This document shows, piece after piece, positions 54,226 to 64,000 of a DNA stretch of 64,000 nt. Under the pieces are notes generated by a model. The model made no database searches and was not told the DNA's origin. It worked only from the letters and a program-made list of their open reading frames with translations. The translations under genes were made by a program, and so were the position numbers. Position 1 is the first letter of the stretch; every line of letters begins with the position of its first letter. The DNA is from Curvularia sp. ZM96 (Eukaryota; Ascomycota; Dothideomycetes; Pleosporales; Pleosporaceae): positions 7,936,001 to 8,000,000 of the forward strand of contig JAJGBQ010000001.1 of the NCBI GenBank assembly GCA_022457065.1. The letters run 5' to 3'.

Positions 54226-54381
54226 ATGACAGATGGACCAGATGTTGACTTTCATATCGTTTACTCGCGCGAGGGAATCATAGATGATGATGCTGAAGTG
54301 GATGCGTTTCTTATGAGTAAAGTCCTGCCGGAATTCGTTGATGGAGTCCAATTCGCCGACGTATTAGGTTCGTGGGCTTGA
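54226..54381 (+). CDS. Possible short coding fragment, 51 aa
   Basis: A frame from ATG 54226 to TGA 54379-54381 reads MTDGPDVDFHIVYSREGI followed by an acidic helix-like stretch (DDDAEVDAFLMSKVLPEF). The composition is protein-like, but no homologous family is recognised and no flanking exon is clear. It may be an exon or a remnant. Confidence 0.22.
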   Translation: MTDGPDVDFHIVYSREGIIDDDAEVDAFLMSKVLPEFVDGVQFADVLGSWA

Positions 54382-56724
54382 GTCTCGGATGGGCCCTGGT
54401 CATCGCCGCACAATTCGCATTCATCTGTGACAAATGAGGTTTATCTGGCTTGTTCAAGTAGGCCGTACTTCGAACGGGGTGTTGACGCGACTCGAACCCG
54501 TGGGGCGCGTTTGGCAAGATGGAGATGGTCAAGGAACTGGAGAGGGGCCGATTCCAAGCGCAACGGGAGAACGGCCCGCCAAGCCCCGTGTCTTGCCAAC
54601 CAACCCTTTCCTTTTCGGCATCTCGTCTCCTCCTAACAATAACCTGTTCTGGATTCACACACTCATCATGCGATTCCAGCGTGACGATGCAACAACATTC
54701 GACCAGTCTAGTGCTTCCCGATGCGCCTCCGTGGCGTGCCTGTCGCCGTCGTCACAGTCCCAGTACACAGCTGACCATGCAATGCCTTTGACGCATCCTC
54801 GCCTTCGCGTTCGTTCGCATATCGCATCGCACGACAGCATGACCAACTACACTGCGCTCGTCACATCCGACCTCCCCGAGGTTCCTCGAAAGGCCTCTCG
54901 ATGCACCCACAATACGCCCACAAGTGCGATAGTAGAACAATCGGGATTCCATTGGGCAGGCATTGTGCGATGTTTCGGCCTCTGTCGGAGACGACATGAA
55001 ATGCTTGCCCACGTCTTTGGACGTACCTTCGGTTATCCAGTCCGAACACAGTTGACGCCTTCTGCTGCTGGTCCACCCGCCCGTAATCTCCGCACTACGC
55101 TGCCTTGTATTCTTTCGTCAAATCAAATCACGTCGTTCCGTTGTCGATTCGACCCACACTCTTCACCTTTCCATAAATTCCCCTACAACGTGGCAGTCAC
55201 CCAATATCAACGCTGCAAAACATATCCAGGCGTGATCGGGTTGAGCCACCACATTCAATGTGCATTTGATGTTCTTCCAACATTGCGTCGTGATAAAGGA
55301 TATAAGTGGGCATTGCCGCAGCACTCTCACTGAAGAGTATGGGCTTGGTTTATTGCGCAATTGATGTACACCACATGAAAGGTCTGATAGCTGTGCTACT
55401 CCCGTCACCACAGTCTATGTCTGCTCTATGCACCACTCTTCGCTGCTTTCGTATGACTGCTCATCGTATCAGCAACGTGTTCTACCGAAATTGCAATCTC
55501 TCCGTCTCTGCACCCTGTCAATGACCTAGATGTCTCATACTCCTCATACTAGTTTGTCTGTCCGCGCATGAACCAGTTGATTTCCATATCCATTTGCCAT
55601 CCCAGAAATGGTGTGAGATTTTTACGCCCACGCGCCCTGACCACGATGCCAAATCACATATCGAAGCATCATCAACGACTAAGTCGGCAGAATTTAGTCC
55701 TGTTAGTAGCTGTGACTATGAAGATTTACTTGATGGAAGCCGAGTTAGAAGATCACCTACTCGATGCTCGAAAAGAATGACACGGAACCAGCTACGGGAA
55801 CACGATCCGATGTTGCGAATTGAATTGATCCAAGAGTCCGTTCAACCCATGTTCCTGTAACGGCTTGGTGTTGGCCCCGAACCTCATGTGGTGTGATCGA
55901 CCAACAGACAGGGACGTTCGCTGTTGAGACATACCTTCTATGGATATTCTCGAAGAACTCGGCGAGCAGGGCTAGACCCTGGGACTACGACCAATCAGTA
56001 TGCACTTTCGGCGCCGCGGAGCGCTCTTCCTGGCCCGGAGCAGCAGCTCCGTGCCTTATACGGAGCAAGCGCCGAATTATCCATATTGATGATTCCAGGC
56101 TGACGGGCCTCCCAACAATCTCAACCAAACATTCCGGTTCTTTCTCATGGGGGTTTGATCGGAGCGGGATTTCCGAGCGCTTATGTACGTGTACCCATTA
56201 GGCCTTTTCATATGCATCTAAGAGATCCATCAGCCAGGGTACACTTGATCAAGCCTCGATGAGCACGATGCGGTCAGACAATAACACCTCCGCCAAGTTA
56301 TTTCGACCTCTGTGAAGAATTGAAGGAGAAGAAAATCGACTTTCTGGCTAGACCAACATCAACAGCTCAAGCGAAGAAAAAAACAGTTAAAGCGACTCTC
56401 CAGTTGTCGTCTTCGAACCTTGTGACCAGGGCTAGGCTAATATGAATGCGGATTGCAATCCCCGCACTCATTTGGGTTAGAAAGTCTATCGACAACCCCA
56501 TGGGGCTTGGTGGCTAGCTTCGTCGGGGCGGCATATCGGCCTGGTATTCCAGCATTCCGTTGGTAGTACCTACAAGGCGGTCCAGGACCACATGGCCTAG
56601 CGATTCAGCATTTGTGTACATATACAGAGGGTTGCGTCCAGCTTGTTCAGTCTCTACTTCTCTTATTTTCAACCTCACCTACTTCCTGATATCCTTGGGC
56701 AGCACGTCAGTCTCAATAGCCGAG
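54382..56724. other. Long intergenic region upstream of the sugar porter
   Basis: About 2.3 kb. A 299-codon plus frame at 54434-55333 exists, but its content is not protein-like (scattered Arg/Ser/His/Pro, no hydrophobic core). The right end holds the promoter of the MFS gene. Nothing else supported. Confidence 0.35.
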
Positions 56725-58359
56725 ATGGATATAGACCTAAAGGTATGCTGACTATGTCTCGATAACTTAGTAACTGACTAATTTTGCTTCCAGGCTGAGG
56801 TCGTTGAGGTCAAGACGCTGAAGGGCAGCGAAGCCTTTCATGAGGCAAATACTCTCGAGCCTCTGCCCAGGTTCCATATCCGAACCATCGCTTTAGCAGG
56901 ATGCCTCTTGCTAGGCTTCTTCTGTCAGACGGTCAATGGTTTTGACGGAAGCTTGTTTGGTGGTCTGACAGCTAACAAAACCTTCCTTGCGAAGTTCGAT
57001 GGCACGCCCGACGGTGTCTGGGCGGCCCTGACCTCCGCCATGTACCAGATTGGTGCTGTGGTTGCGCTTCCATTTGCTGGCCCCATCATTGATACCTTTG
57101 GTCGCCGCGTTGGCATGGTTTCTGGCTCGGGTTTGATCGTCGTCGGTACTATCATCAACGGCCTGACCATGACCAACGGGTCCAATCCGCAGCTGAAAGG
57201 TGGTCGCTTTGTACTTGGTTTTGGTGTCACCATCGTTTCCGCCGCGGGTCCAATTTATGTTGTGGAAACTGCTCATCCAGCAATGCGCTCTGTCATCACT
57301 GCGTACTGTAACACCTTCTGGTTTGTCGGCTCCATTCTCGCCGCGGGTGCCGTCCGTGGTGGCCTCAACCTCACCGGTAACATCACTTGGGCCCTTCCGA
57401 TATGGCTGCAGCTCGTCTTCCCTTCCCTTATCATTATTTTCGTCTGGTTTGCCCCAGAGTCACCTCGCTGGCTTTATGTCCATGGCAAGACCGCCCAAGC
57501 AAAAGAAGTCCTCACCCAGTGGCATGGCTACGGAAATCCAGATTCCGCCTGGGTGAAACTCCAGCTATCCGAGTATGAGGAATTTCTCGAACTCGATGGT
57601 GCTGACAAGCGCTGGTGGGATTATAGCGCACTCTTTAAAACCCGCGCCAGCCGCTACCGCTTGGCTTGCAACGTCGTCTTTTCCATCTTCGCCCAGTGGG
57701 CTGGAAATGGAGTTTTGACCTATTTTTTACCAGCTGTGCTCAAGACAGCGGGCTACACGGAAGACATCGAACAGTCCAACATCAACCTGGGCTATGCGTG
57801 TTTTCAGTTCGTCTTTGCTCTGATCGGCGCTGCCTTTGTCGAAAAGGTCGGTCGGCGTCCCATGTTCCTGGGTTCAATGGCTGCCTGTACCGTCGTTTGG
57901 ATAGGCATGACCGTCGCGTCTTCGCAGTTCGCCGCCAGTAACGACACCGATGCGTCAGCTGCAAAAGCCACCGTCGCGATGATTTTCTTGTTCGGTATGG
58001 TCTATTCAGTCGGCACCACCCCTCTTCAAGCCCTCTACCCCGTCGAAGTCCTATCCTTTGAGATGCGCGCCAAGGGCATGGCCTTCTCCGCCCTCGCCGT
58101 CAACGCCGGCGGCCTTCTTAACCAGTTTGCATGGCCCATTTCGCTCAAGGAGATTGGCTGGAAGACCTACATTGTCTTTACCGTCTGGGATGCGATCCAA
58201 GTTGTTGTATTCTACTTTTTGCTTCCTGAGACTAAGAAGCGTACCCTTGAGGAGTTGGACTTGATCTTCGAGGCTAAGAATCCCGTCAAGGAGAGCTTGA
58301 TCAAGAAGAAGATTGATTTTAGCGCTGAGGGCCAAATCGTCGCTATTGAGAAATTGTAG
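56725..58359 (+). CDS. Sugar porter, MFS (lactose/hexose permease-like)
   Basis: Two exons: an 18-nt first exon 56725-56742 (ATG GAT ATA GAC CTA AAG) and 56794-58359; a 51-nt intron (GTATGC...GACTAAT...CAG). 527 aa. Sugar-porter hallmarks are all present: GFDGSLFGGL after the first helix, DTFGRRVG in the 2-3 loop, PESPRWLYVHGKT after helix 6, VEKVGRRPMF in the 8-9 loop and PETKKRTLEELD after helix 12. NGFDGS and the overall pattern match fungal LAC12-type permeases, which carry lactose, galactose or other sugars by proton symport at the plasma membrane. Real specificity cannot be read from sequence. Confidence 0.88.
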
Positions 58360-59885
58360 TCTACCAAAGACATTTCAATAGATAATTGTGGGGGAATGTA
58401 TTCAGGGTTATTGCGCTAGAATGAAACTGCAAAATTGTGCGTACTTGAGAGCAATTCTAAGTTCTTTGTGTGTACAGTTTAGACGTTGGTAATGCGCTCA
58501 ACAATCACTTCGAATACTTTGGTGTGCTCTGTCCAGATTTGCTTGCAATACTATAGGTAGATGATTTCTTCACTTCACGCCCCAATGCTGAGTACTTAGT
58601 AACAACTTGCAAGCGATTGGTCAAGCATATACCTTCCATTGAGGCATGTTTCTTGATAGCTCGATTTTCACTTAGCATCTAGTTCATAGCTAGGGATAGC
58701 CAGCTCTGGTCTTCTTTAACCATGTATCCGACGCTTACTGCTTCCCCCAGCTGAGCACACTGCGGGCTGCAGACTTCTTGGAAACAACGAAACCGAGGAT
58801 ATGTAGGTAGCTAATGACAGAATGAAGTGTTGCAACGGCTGCAACGGCCGTGATCAGACATAAATGAAGGGCTAATCCGTTCACTCAGTGATTTGATGGA
58901 AAACGTCCTTACCATGACTAATGAAAATGCGACTACTTCCCAGGTCAGGGGACGGTAGCACGGCCAGGAACAGTTGGGAGGATTGCAGCACAATGCCTCA
59001 GGGAGCATCCTTAGTGCCTAACCTAGAGTCCGGAGCGTAAGCAGGAAGCGTTTTCATTGATCGTAACGTCTAACTGGCATCTGGATCCCGCGGTTTCACT
59101 AAGATCCCATCCAGGAGTTGTCCCAAAGAGTGTTGAGCGTGTTATACTTTCGGTCCTAAGTATCATCTTCACTAATTCAAAATAAAACTATACTTAGTTA
59201 TTCTGACTATAACCGCGCATTATGTTGAAAAACAAGCAGGATCTAAGTATACTTGCAGGTTATCTTGATTCCCACTTATGTTTAGCCAAGAGATACTAGG
59301 CAATAGCTTGGCGCACTAGATAGGAAGGTAGAGGAGGTCAACGGGACTTACATGTCAGCCTCGCCAAGAGTACGAGTGATCTAGCTGCATCTGTATGTTC
59401 TCAGATATGTCTGTGCGCACTCTAGTAGAGCGAAGGCTTTCAAACATGGGATAGAGTCTAGGTGGCCTAAAACCTAAGATGACGAAGGAACAAATCCACT
59501 GCTTCATTGAGGACTACGTTGTATAAGGCTCACCACGGGGCGATGATGAAAATCCACAAAATTTCGCACCTGCTATACTTCATTCCAAATGGCCAAGACC
59601 TAGATGATGCATTGCTACAGTTCATAGGCTAGGTAGCTCACGCTGGTCTCGATTTATTCAACTCCAACAGCAGTAGTTTCTGGGCATCCTTAGTACCCGA
59701 CAAGCCGTTATTATCATGTAAGATTAATGAGGGTAAAAAGAGCTCAGAAAACCTGTATAAGTATCAGTATAACTCTATATTTTTGCATCTACCTCGATAT
59801 CACCAGCTCCTCTGACCATCGCGTCTCATAATCAACTTCTTTGGTTCTTCCAGACCCCTCGAGATACTAGTACATAACTTCCATC
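58360..59885. other. Intergenic region
   Basis: About 1.5 kb, becoming AT-rich from 59150. A small triplet-like run (GGCTGCAACGGCC) lies near 58835-58850. The right end has the promoter of the next secreted-protein gene, with TATATTTT at about 59776. No gene seen. Confidence 0.35.
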
Positions 59886-60647
59886 ATGAAGACCACTGTA
59901 ATATATCTTGCTAGTGCCTATTTGGCTTCTACATGCACCGTACGCTTCTTTCACCACGCGCCTTATAGTAGAAGTAACTAAAAGATCAAATATAGGCTGC
60001 TGCAATCGATGCTGGTCTCACCAAAATTACTCAGTCTGAGGGCAGCGTTCTCCCCCACCCTCTAGGCATGATGGGTACAATCATCACGATTGATGGGACT
60101 GAGAAGTTCATCCAAGGATGGGACTTGGAAGACATCGACGCCAAAGTCCAAGCTGAGTATGGAGTCTCCGTCTTCCACGATGAGACCATCGATACCTCAG
60201 CGCCTGAGGGCGCTACCATCGTCAAACGGGTAAGCCTCAACATCTTCAGAATACAAGGATTAGAGCTAATACAGTACCTCTCAGGAGTCCCAGGATTGCA
60301 ATGTTAGCAGGTGGGGTCTCGTCTCCCACATCGGCATCGGTCAAGGAATTCAGACCCTGCATCGTGTCAATCGCTGTATCGTGCAAGCCAGGCAGTGCAT
60401 TCGAACGACCTGCCATGGTGCTGATGCTATTGCTTGGTGTAACGACAATCATTACGCTCTCAACTTTCCTTGCTCCACGATTGCGAATATGGCATTCAAT
60501 GCACAGTGGGGGTGTCGCCAAGATCAGGAATCTCTTCCTTACCCAAATCTACGCTCTGCGCAGAGATTTCATGGAAGTGAGAACTGGAATGTTATTCTTG
60601 CAGGTTGCAGCTTCTTTAGCTCTAACGGCCAGCCTGTAAAGGCTTAG
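59886..60647 (+). CDS. Secreted prepro-protein with an 8-cysteine mature domain
   Basis: Three exons: 59886-59939, 59996-60229, 60285-60647; introns of 56 nt (GTACGC...CTAA...ATAG) and 55 nt (GTAAGC...GCTAAT...CTCAG), all in phase 0; 216 aa. A signal peptide (MKTTVIYLASAYLASTC) is followed by a cysteine-free acidic propeptide (about 21-96) ending in KR, exactly at the second exon junction. This is a likely Kex2 site. The third exon codes 120 residues with eight cysteines (SQDC, NRC, RQC, TTC, AWC, FPC, WGC, AGC), enough for four disulphides, plus GLVSHIGIGQGIQTLHRVN and HGSENWNVILAGC. I do not recognise a named family. Role as an effector, antimicrobial or other extracellular factor is speculative. 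Confidence 0.78.
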
Positions 60648-60789
60648 TAAGGGGTTATCTTAGCATGCAGGCTCTGTAAATAGAATAAAAATTCGCGGTG
60701 AGAGCTCAGTAGGAGATAAATCTGCTCTCAGCCATTACTATCTTGGTACACCTATCATTGCGAGTCTTACTACTTTTTTGATGCAATAC

Positions 60790-61285
60790 TGTTGCTCACG
60801 CAAGCCGACAGAGTTTAATTCCGAACCCTCTCGTTCAAGATTGATCTTGCGCGTCTGTGCAACATCATCATTACGGAGCTCAAAGCCAAGGCGTCTGACC
60901 AGTGGCGCGTCTCGTGCTTACAACAGGTTTGGGCTACAAGCTACACAGCGAACAGTACAGCCAAGGGTGGCAACGTGCTTGGAATGGAGTACTACAGCGA
61001 AAACGTCACCATGTATTAGTTATATCTGTCCTGGTCTGAGACTAAGTATAATAAACTGTTTGTTGATTTGGGTAAATGTTAACCGACGGTTTCCAGAAGT
61101 TTGCGACAAAGAAGGGTACAGCGGTGGAATACGTCTACCTCGACTATGCCGATAAGGACCAGGACCCACTTTCAGCTTATGGTACTGATAAGGTAGCATT
61201 CATGAAGAAGTTTGCAAAGAAGTACCATATGTTTGGCGTCTACCAAAAACTACTACCGGGAGGATTCAAAATCTCTTTAGTGTAG
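60790..61285 (+). pseudogene. 3' relic of an FAD-linked (berberine-bridge-type) oxidase
   Basis: Readable pieces in order: TQADRV, a TAA, FRTLSFKIDLARLCN, ELKAKASDQWR, QQVWATSYTANSTAKGGNVL, GMEYYSENVTMY, a TAG where Gln is expected, LYLSWSETKYNKLFVD, a one-base loss near 61076, then DGFQKFATKKGTAVEYVYLD, YADKDQDPLSAYG and GVYQKLLPGGFKIS to TAG at 61285. This matches the C-terminal half of fungal FAD-binding PCMH/BBE oxidases. The FAD-binding N-terminus is absent. Nonsense and frameshift lesions make it non-functional. Confidence 0.78.
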
Positions 61286-61902
61286 GAAGAAAAGGTAGTG
61301 TTGTTGTAGTTTGCTGTAAGTACCTAAGGACCTGTTCTGAACAAACAAGCGAATATCATAACTATCAGAAGAGGCATAGCTGTAGATCGTACACACCCCA
61401 TGTGTACAAACGGTGAAGTGAGAAAATAATCAACAACTCCTCAAGAAGGTGTGGGTACAACCGGATGTTGCAAAACACTGCCAAGATGATAATCTCCTAA
61501 CGTGCGGGGAGATAAACGAATGCAATCAATACTCCGACGCGCTTGAACGTTTCAGGTCATCTACCCGCAACACCAAGCCAATATAGATTGGATCATGCTA
61601 GTCATGTAATATGCATGCCTGGATTCATATCTTTGTTAGGTGGGAGAAAATAGAAAATGTCCATTATACATATCGATAACCTTGCAGATCCTCCACTCAC
61701 CTCCCTAATAAGGCTGCACGGCCGTTCCAGTCACATCCATTGGCACAAGAAAGGCGCAAATGACCATGGTAATTAGGGTAATTAGAGTGGCTCTAGGCAA
61801 AGAATACGATATAACACATGCGTCAAGCCCGCGACATCGTGGAATTACATTTCTTCAGCCATTGTTGTTTATTCTGCGACCAAGTAGCCGCATTTCCACA
61901 AT
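61286..61902. other. Intergenic region
   Basis: About 0.6 kb with the promoter of the next gene at the right. Nothing else seen. Confidence 0.35.
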
Positions 61903-62427
61903 ATGCAATTCTCTTTTCTCCTTGTCGCAGCATACGCCTGCGGTGCTTCAGCACGACTGAACTGGTCGCTAGCAAAATCATCTAATCCAACCGCGGACCA
62001 AGCCGACGCCTACGCTAGGATCGAAGCGGCAATGACCAAAGCTGTTGCTCGTTACCACAAATTCTCAACAGCCAACAAGACTATTCGCGTCGCCTACGCA
62101 CCAGGCGTTCCCACTGCTGAAGCCAACTACAACGGCGATCTGCGCTTCGGCTCGAACCGTGCATACATGACAGAACGCACGGCCATGCATGAAATCTCAC
62201 ACACGTTGGGGGTGGGCCAGACAGCGGCATTTAATAGCAAATGTGCATCAGGAGATTGGAGGACAGCCTTACCGTTACTTCGAAGCTTTGACGGACCGAA
62301 TGCAAAGATCAACTGTGGTGGTTCCCATTTTTGGCCATATGGGCTCAACTATGATACAGAGTGGAGTGAGACAAACGCTGATAGGCATGTAAGGATGGTA
62401 CAGGCAATGCTTAATGATGGGATGTGA
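61903..62427 (+). CDS. Small secreted protein with a zinc-metallopeptidase-like HExxH motif
   Basis: Single exon, 174 aa. The signal peptide MQFSFLLVAAYACGASA ends near residue 17. AMHEISHTLGVGQ (about residues 96-108) has the HExxHxxG form of metzincin-like metallopeptidases, with His, Glu and His at the expected spacing. Two cysteines flank SGDWRTALPLLRSFDG and NCGGSHFWPYGLNYDTEWSE, which may form a disulphide and the substrate wall. The protein is short for an active protease; some fungal members of this type carry a lectin domain, absent here. Likely secreted; activity unproven. The sequence shows no lesion. Confidence 0.75.
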   Translation: MQFSFLLVAAYACGASARLNWSLAKSSNPTADQADAYARIEAAMTKAVARYHKFSTANKTIRVAYAPGVPTAEANYNGDLRFGSNRAYMTERTAMHEISHTLGVGQTAAFNSKCASGDWRTALPLLRSFDGPNAKINCGGSHFWPYGLNYDTEWSETNADRHVRMVQAMLNDGM

Positions 62428-64000
62428 GGTTAGATAGCAAGATTTCTGACGTAGATCAATGAGTTCGTACTAATTGTTTGTCGAAATGTCACCCTCCTAC
62501 AATTTACAGAGCTTCTACCTCTAAAGACGATTCGTTTAATATTAGAGTAGGGACGAGCAATTTTTTCTCGTATGAGACTTCAAGAACGTGCTAAAACGCC
62601 ACGTGTCAGTTCATACTGTGCACTAGAACAAACGACTTGGGTTTGCTTATTGAAGGTTTGCGTAGAACGATTACCTTGAAGGAGTTGTCATGATGTAACG
62701 AATGGGACGAGTCTGAACCAAAGGATAGACGCGAGCAAGCGCTTAGGCTTCTAGAGATGGGTGCTACTAGACCACATGAAGGTGTACTTATAAAGCTACG
62801 GTTAGATTTAGGCTTGCATATATATCACCAAAACTAATAGGCTAATAAAAATTGCTTGGTAAACCTACCTATAAGTAACACAAACAATCTTGACCAGTGT
62901 AACGTGTTTGCTAGGATTATCATTAAGTTGCTGTATAGCGTAACTCTAGTTTCTTAATTGCTTTGCCATCAATCTAGACTACCTAAATAATATGATTTAG
63001 ATAGCAGCGGATTGCCTTCTCCACTATACTAAAGCTTAACATCTGGTATAGCGATACTGCATTAGCAACAAGTAAATAACAAAGTATGTCTTGGAGCTTC
63101 TAATCAGCCAACAAATTCTGCTTTAGGTACAACATAATCTGCAAGAGGAAAGCTAACAACTTGCTTAAATCTACACTAGAATTGCGGCAATCCATCAAAG
63201 AGAGAGTGAGATCATTTGTAGAAGTAAGTCTAAGATAGGCAAGAAAGATGTTAAAGGAAGAAGTTGACATGCTCGCGACCACTCCATACAAACGTATAAT
63301 TCTAGAATTTAACAAGACAGTCTCAAACAATTGGCACGATCATAGCTATGCAAGCTGAATAGTAGACCTAAGGTTCTTTGACATGCTGGAGTTCACTAAA
63401 TAGTACTAAGACCTCTACAGGCTGCAGGCAGTATATACAAAGCTCCTCACCCGTTGCAAACCGAGCGGTCATCACTGACATCCTTCTATCAGTGCCATAT
63501 AAATTTGAGGTACACCCGGATGGAGTATCAATTTGTCTTCTCTACTGGATGGATCTAAGACAGCTTTCTTTCGCCTAATTATGACACTTTTGAGGAGTTT
63601 CTTGAAGATTTTAGCGGCTTGGTCAATCAGTTTAATGCGCCGCGTGTGTGTAATATTGTCATCAAACGCTTCCGAGTCGTCGTAAGGCGCTTCGGGGCTG
63701 CCGTATACTGTGTAGGTGGCGCTTGCTTGGACGCTTGTGTAAATCTGTCCAGTAGTGATGTGGGACTAGGCAATAAGGTTCAGCCTCAGGCGCAGCACAC
63801 GCGACTCAGGAGATGGTCGTCAGGTGCATGTTGCGAGGGTGCATGCCAGTGACACCTTCGGTGGGTAAATACGGTGGTTCTTTTTCTTACCTGCGCCCAC
63901 TATGAGAATGCATGAAGCGTGTTGTGGGGGTGGATGAAAGAGGATTCCCCCATAAGACGTGTTTGTTTGCTTGTTTTCTCAATGGGCGGTCTAAGTCTAC
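62428..64000. other. AT-rich gene-poor right end
   Basis: About 1.6 kb. 62500-63450 is AT-rich with stops in all frames and looks like decayed repeat DNA. A plus frame around 63580-63790 (NYDTFEEFLEDFSGLVNQFN, VIKRFRVVVRRFG) has protein-like content and may be a remnant of a coding element, but I cannot name it. Confidence 0.4.

Noticed and set aside
54480..54510. GACTCGAACCCG, a tRNA B-box-like sequence on the minus strand
   Set aside because: No A box or paired acceptor stem could be found at the right distance.
54434..55333. 299-codon plus frame
   Set aside because: Residue content is scattered and polar with no hydrophobic core or motif; it overlaps other open frames, so it is probably chance.

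Overview
The window looks like nuclear DNA of a filamentous ascomycete, most likely a Dothideomycete of the Pleosporales type. This is inferred from short GT-AG introns (about 47-119 nt), CTAAC/CTAAT-like branch sites, single-exon HET-domain genes, Pfs- and NACHT-type recognition genes, small secreted proteins, and decayed AT-rich patches with C-to-T (CpA to TpA) type lesions that resemble repeat-induced point mutation. No marker gene fixes the species. Splice sites were read by eye and checked only for reading-frame continuity.

Layout. 1-3.6 kb: the end of a Ser/Thr-rich wall-type protein facing a CCCH/RBR E3 ligase. 5-15.3 kb: an accessory block. It holds a 7.1-kb segment bounded by degenerate inverted repeats (5085-5305 and 11951-12162), with a spliced nucleoside-phosphorylase (Pfs) gene, TPR scraps and a STAND N-terminal relic inside it. 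Just outside lie a 72-aa secreted cysteine-rich protein (12678-12957, minus) in AT-rich DNA and a NACHT pseudogene. 15.7-24.6 kb: two orphan proteins flanking a HET-domain gene. Phosphorylase, NACHT, TPR and HET modules are the usual parts of fungal non-self recognition, so 5-22 kb reads as an evolving or decaying recognition locus.

25.6-50.2 kb is mostly conserved housekeeping and transport: an FBXO31-like F-box protein, a secreted apple-like/jelly-roll protein, a DUF1769 protein, homoisocitrate dehydrogenase (lysine synthesis), a RING-like gene broken by one stop codon, a haloacid dehalogenase, an UNC93-like transporter (8 exons), an Rkm4-like SET methyltransferase, an MFS transporter and a conserved protein of unknown function. 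50.2-64 kb is sparser and accessory: a hexanucleotide microsatellite, an orphan membrane protein, a sugar-porter MFS, then a secretome-like end with an 8-cysteine prepro-protein, the 3' relic of an FAD-linked oxidase and a small HExxH secreted protein, followed by AT-rich DNA.

Most notable: the inverted-repeat-bounded Pfs segment, whose gene shows a composition break and one RIP-like nonsense codon, and two spliced secreted proteins with Kex2-type KR sites that simple ORF calling misses or truncates.
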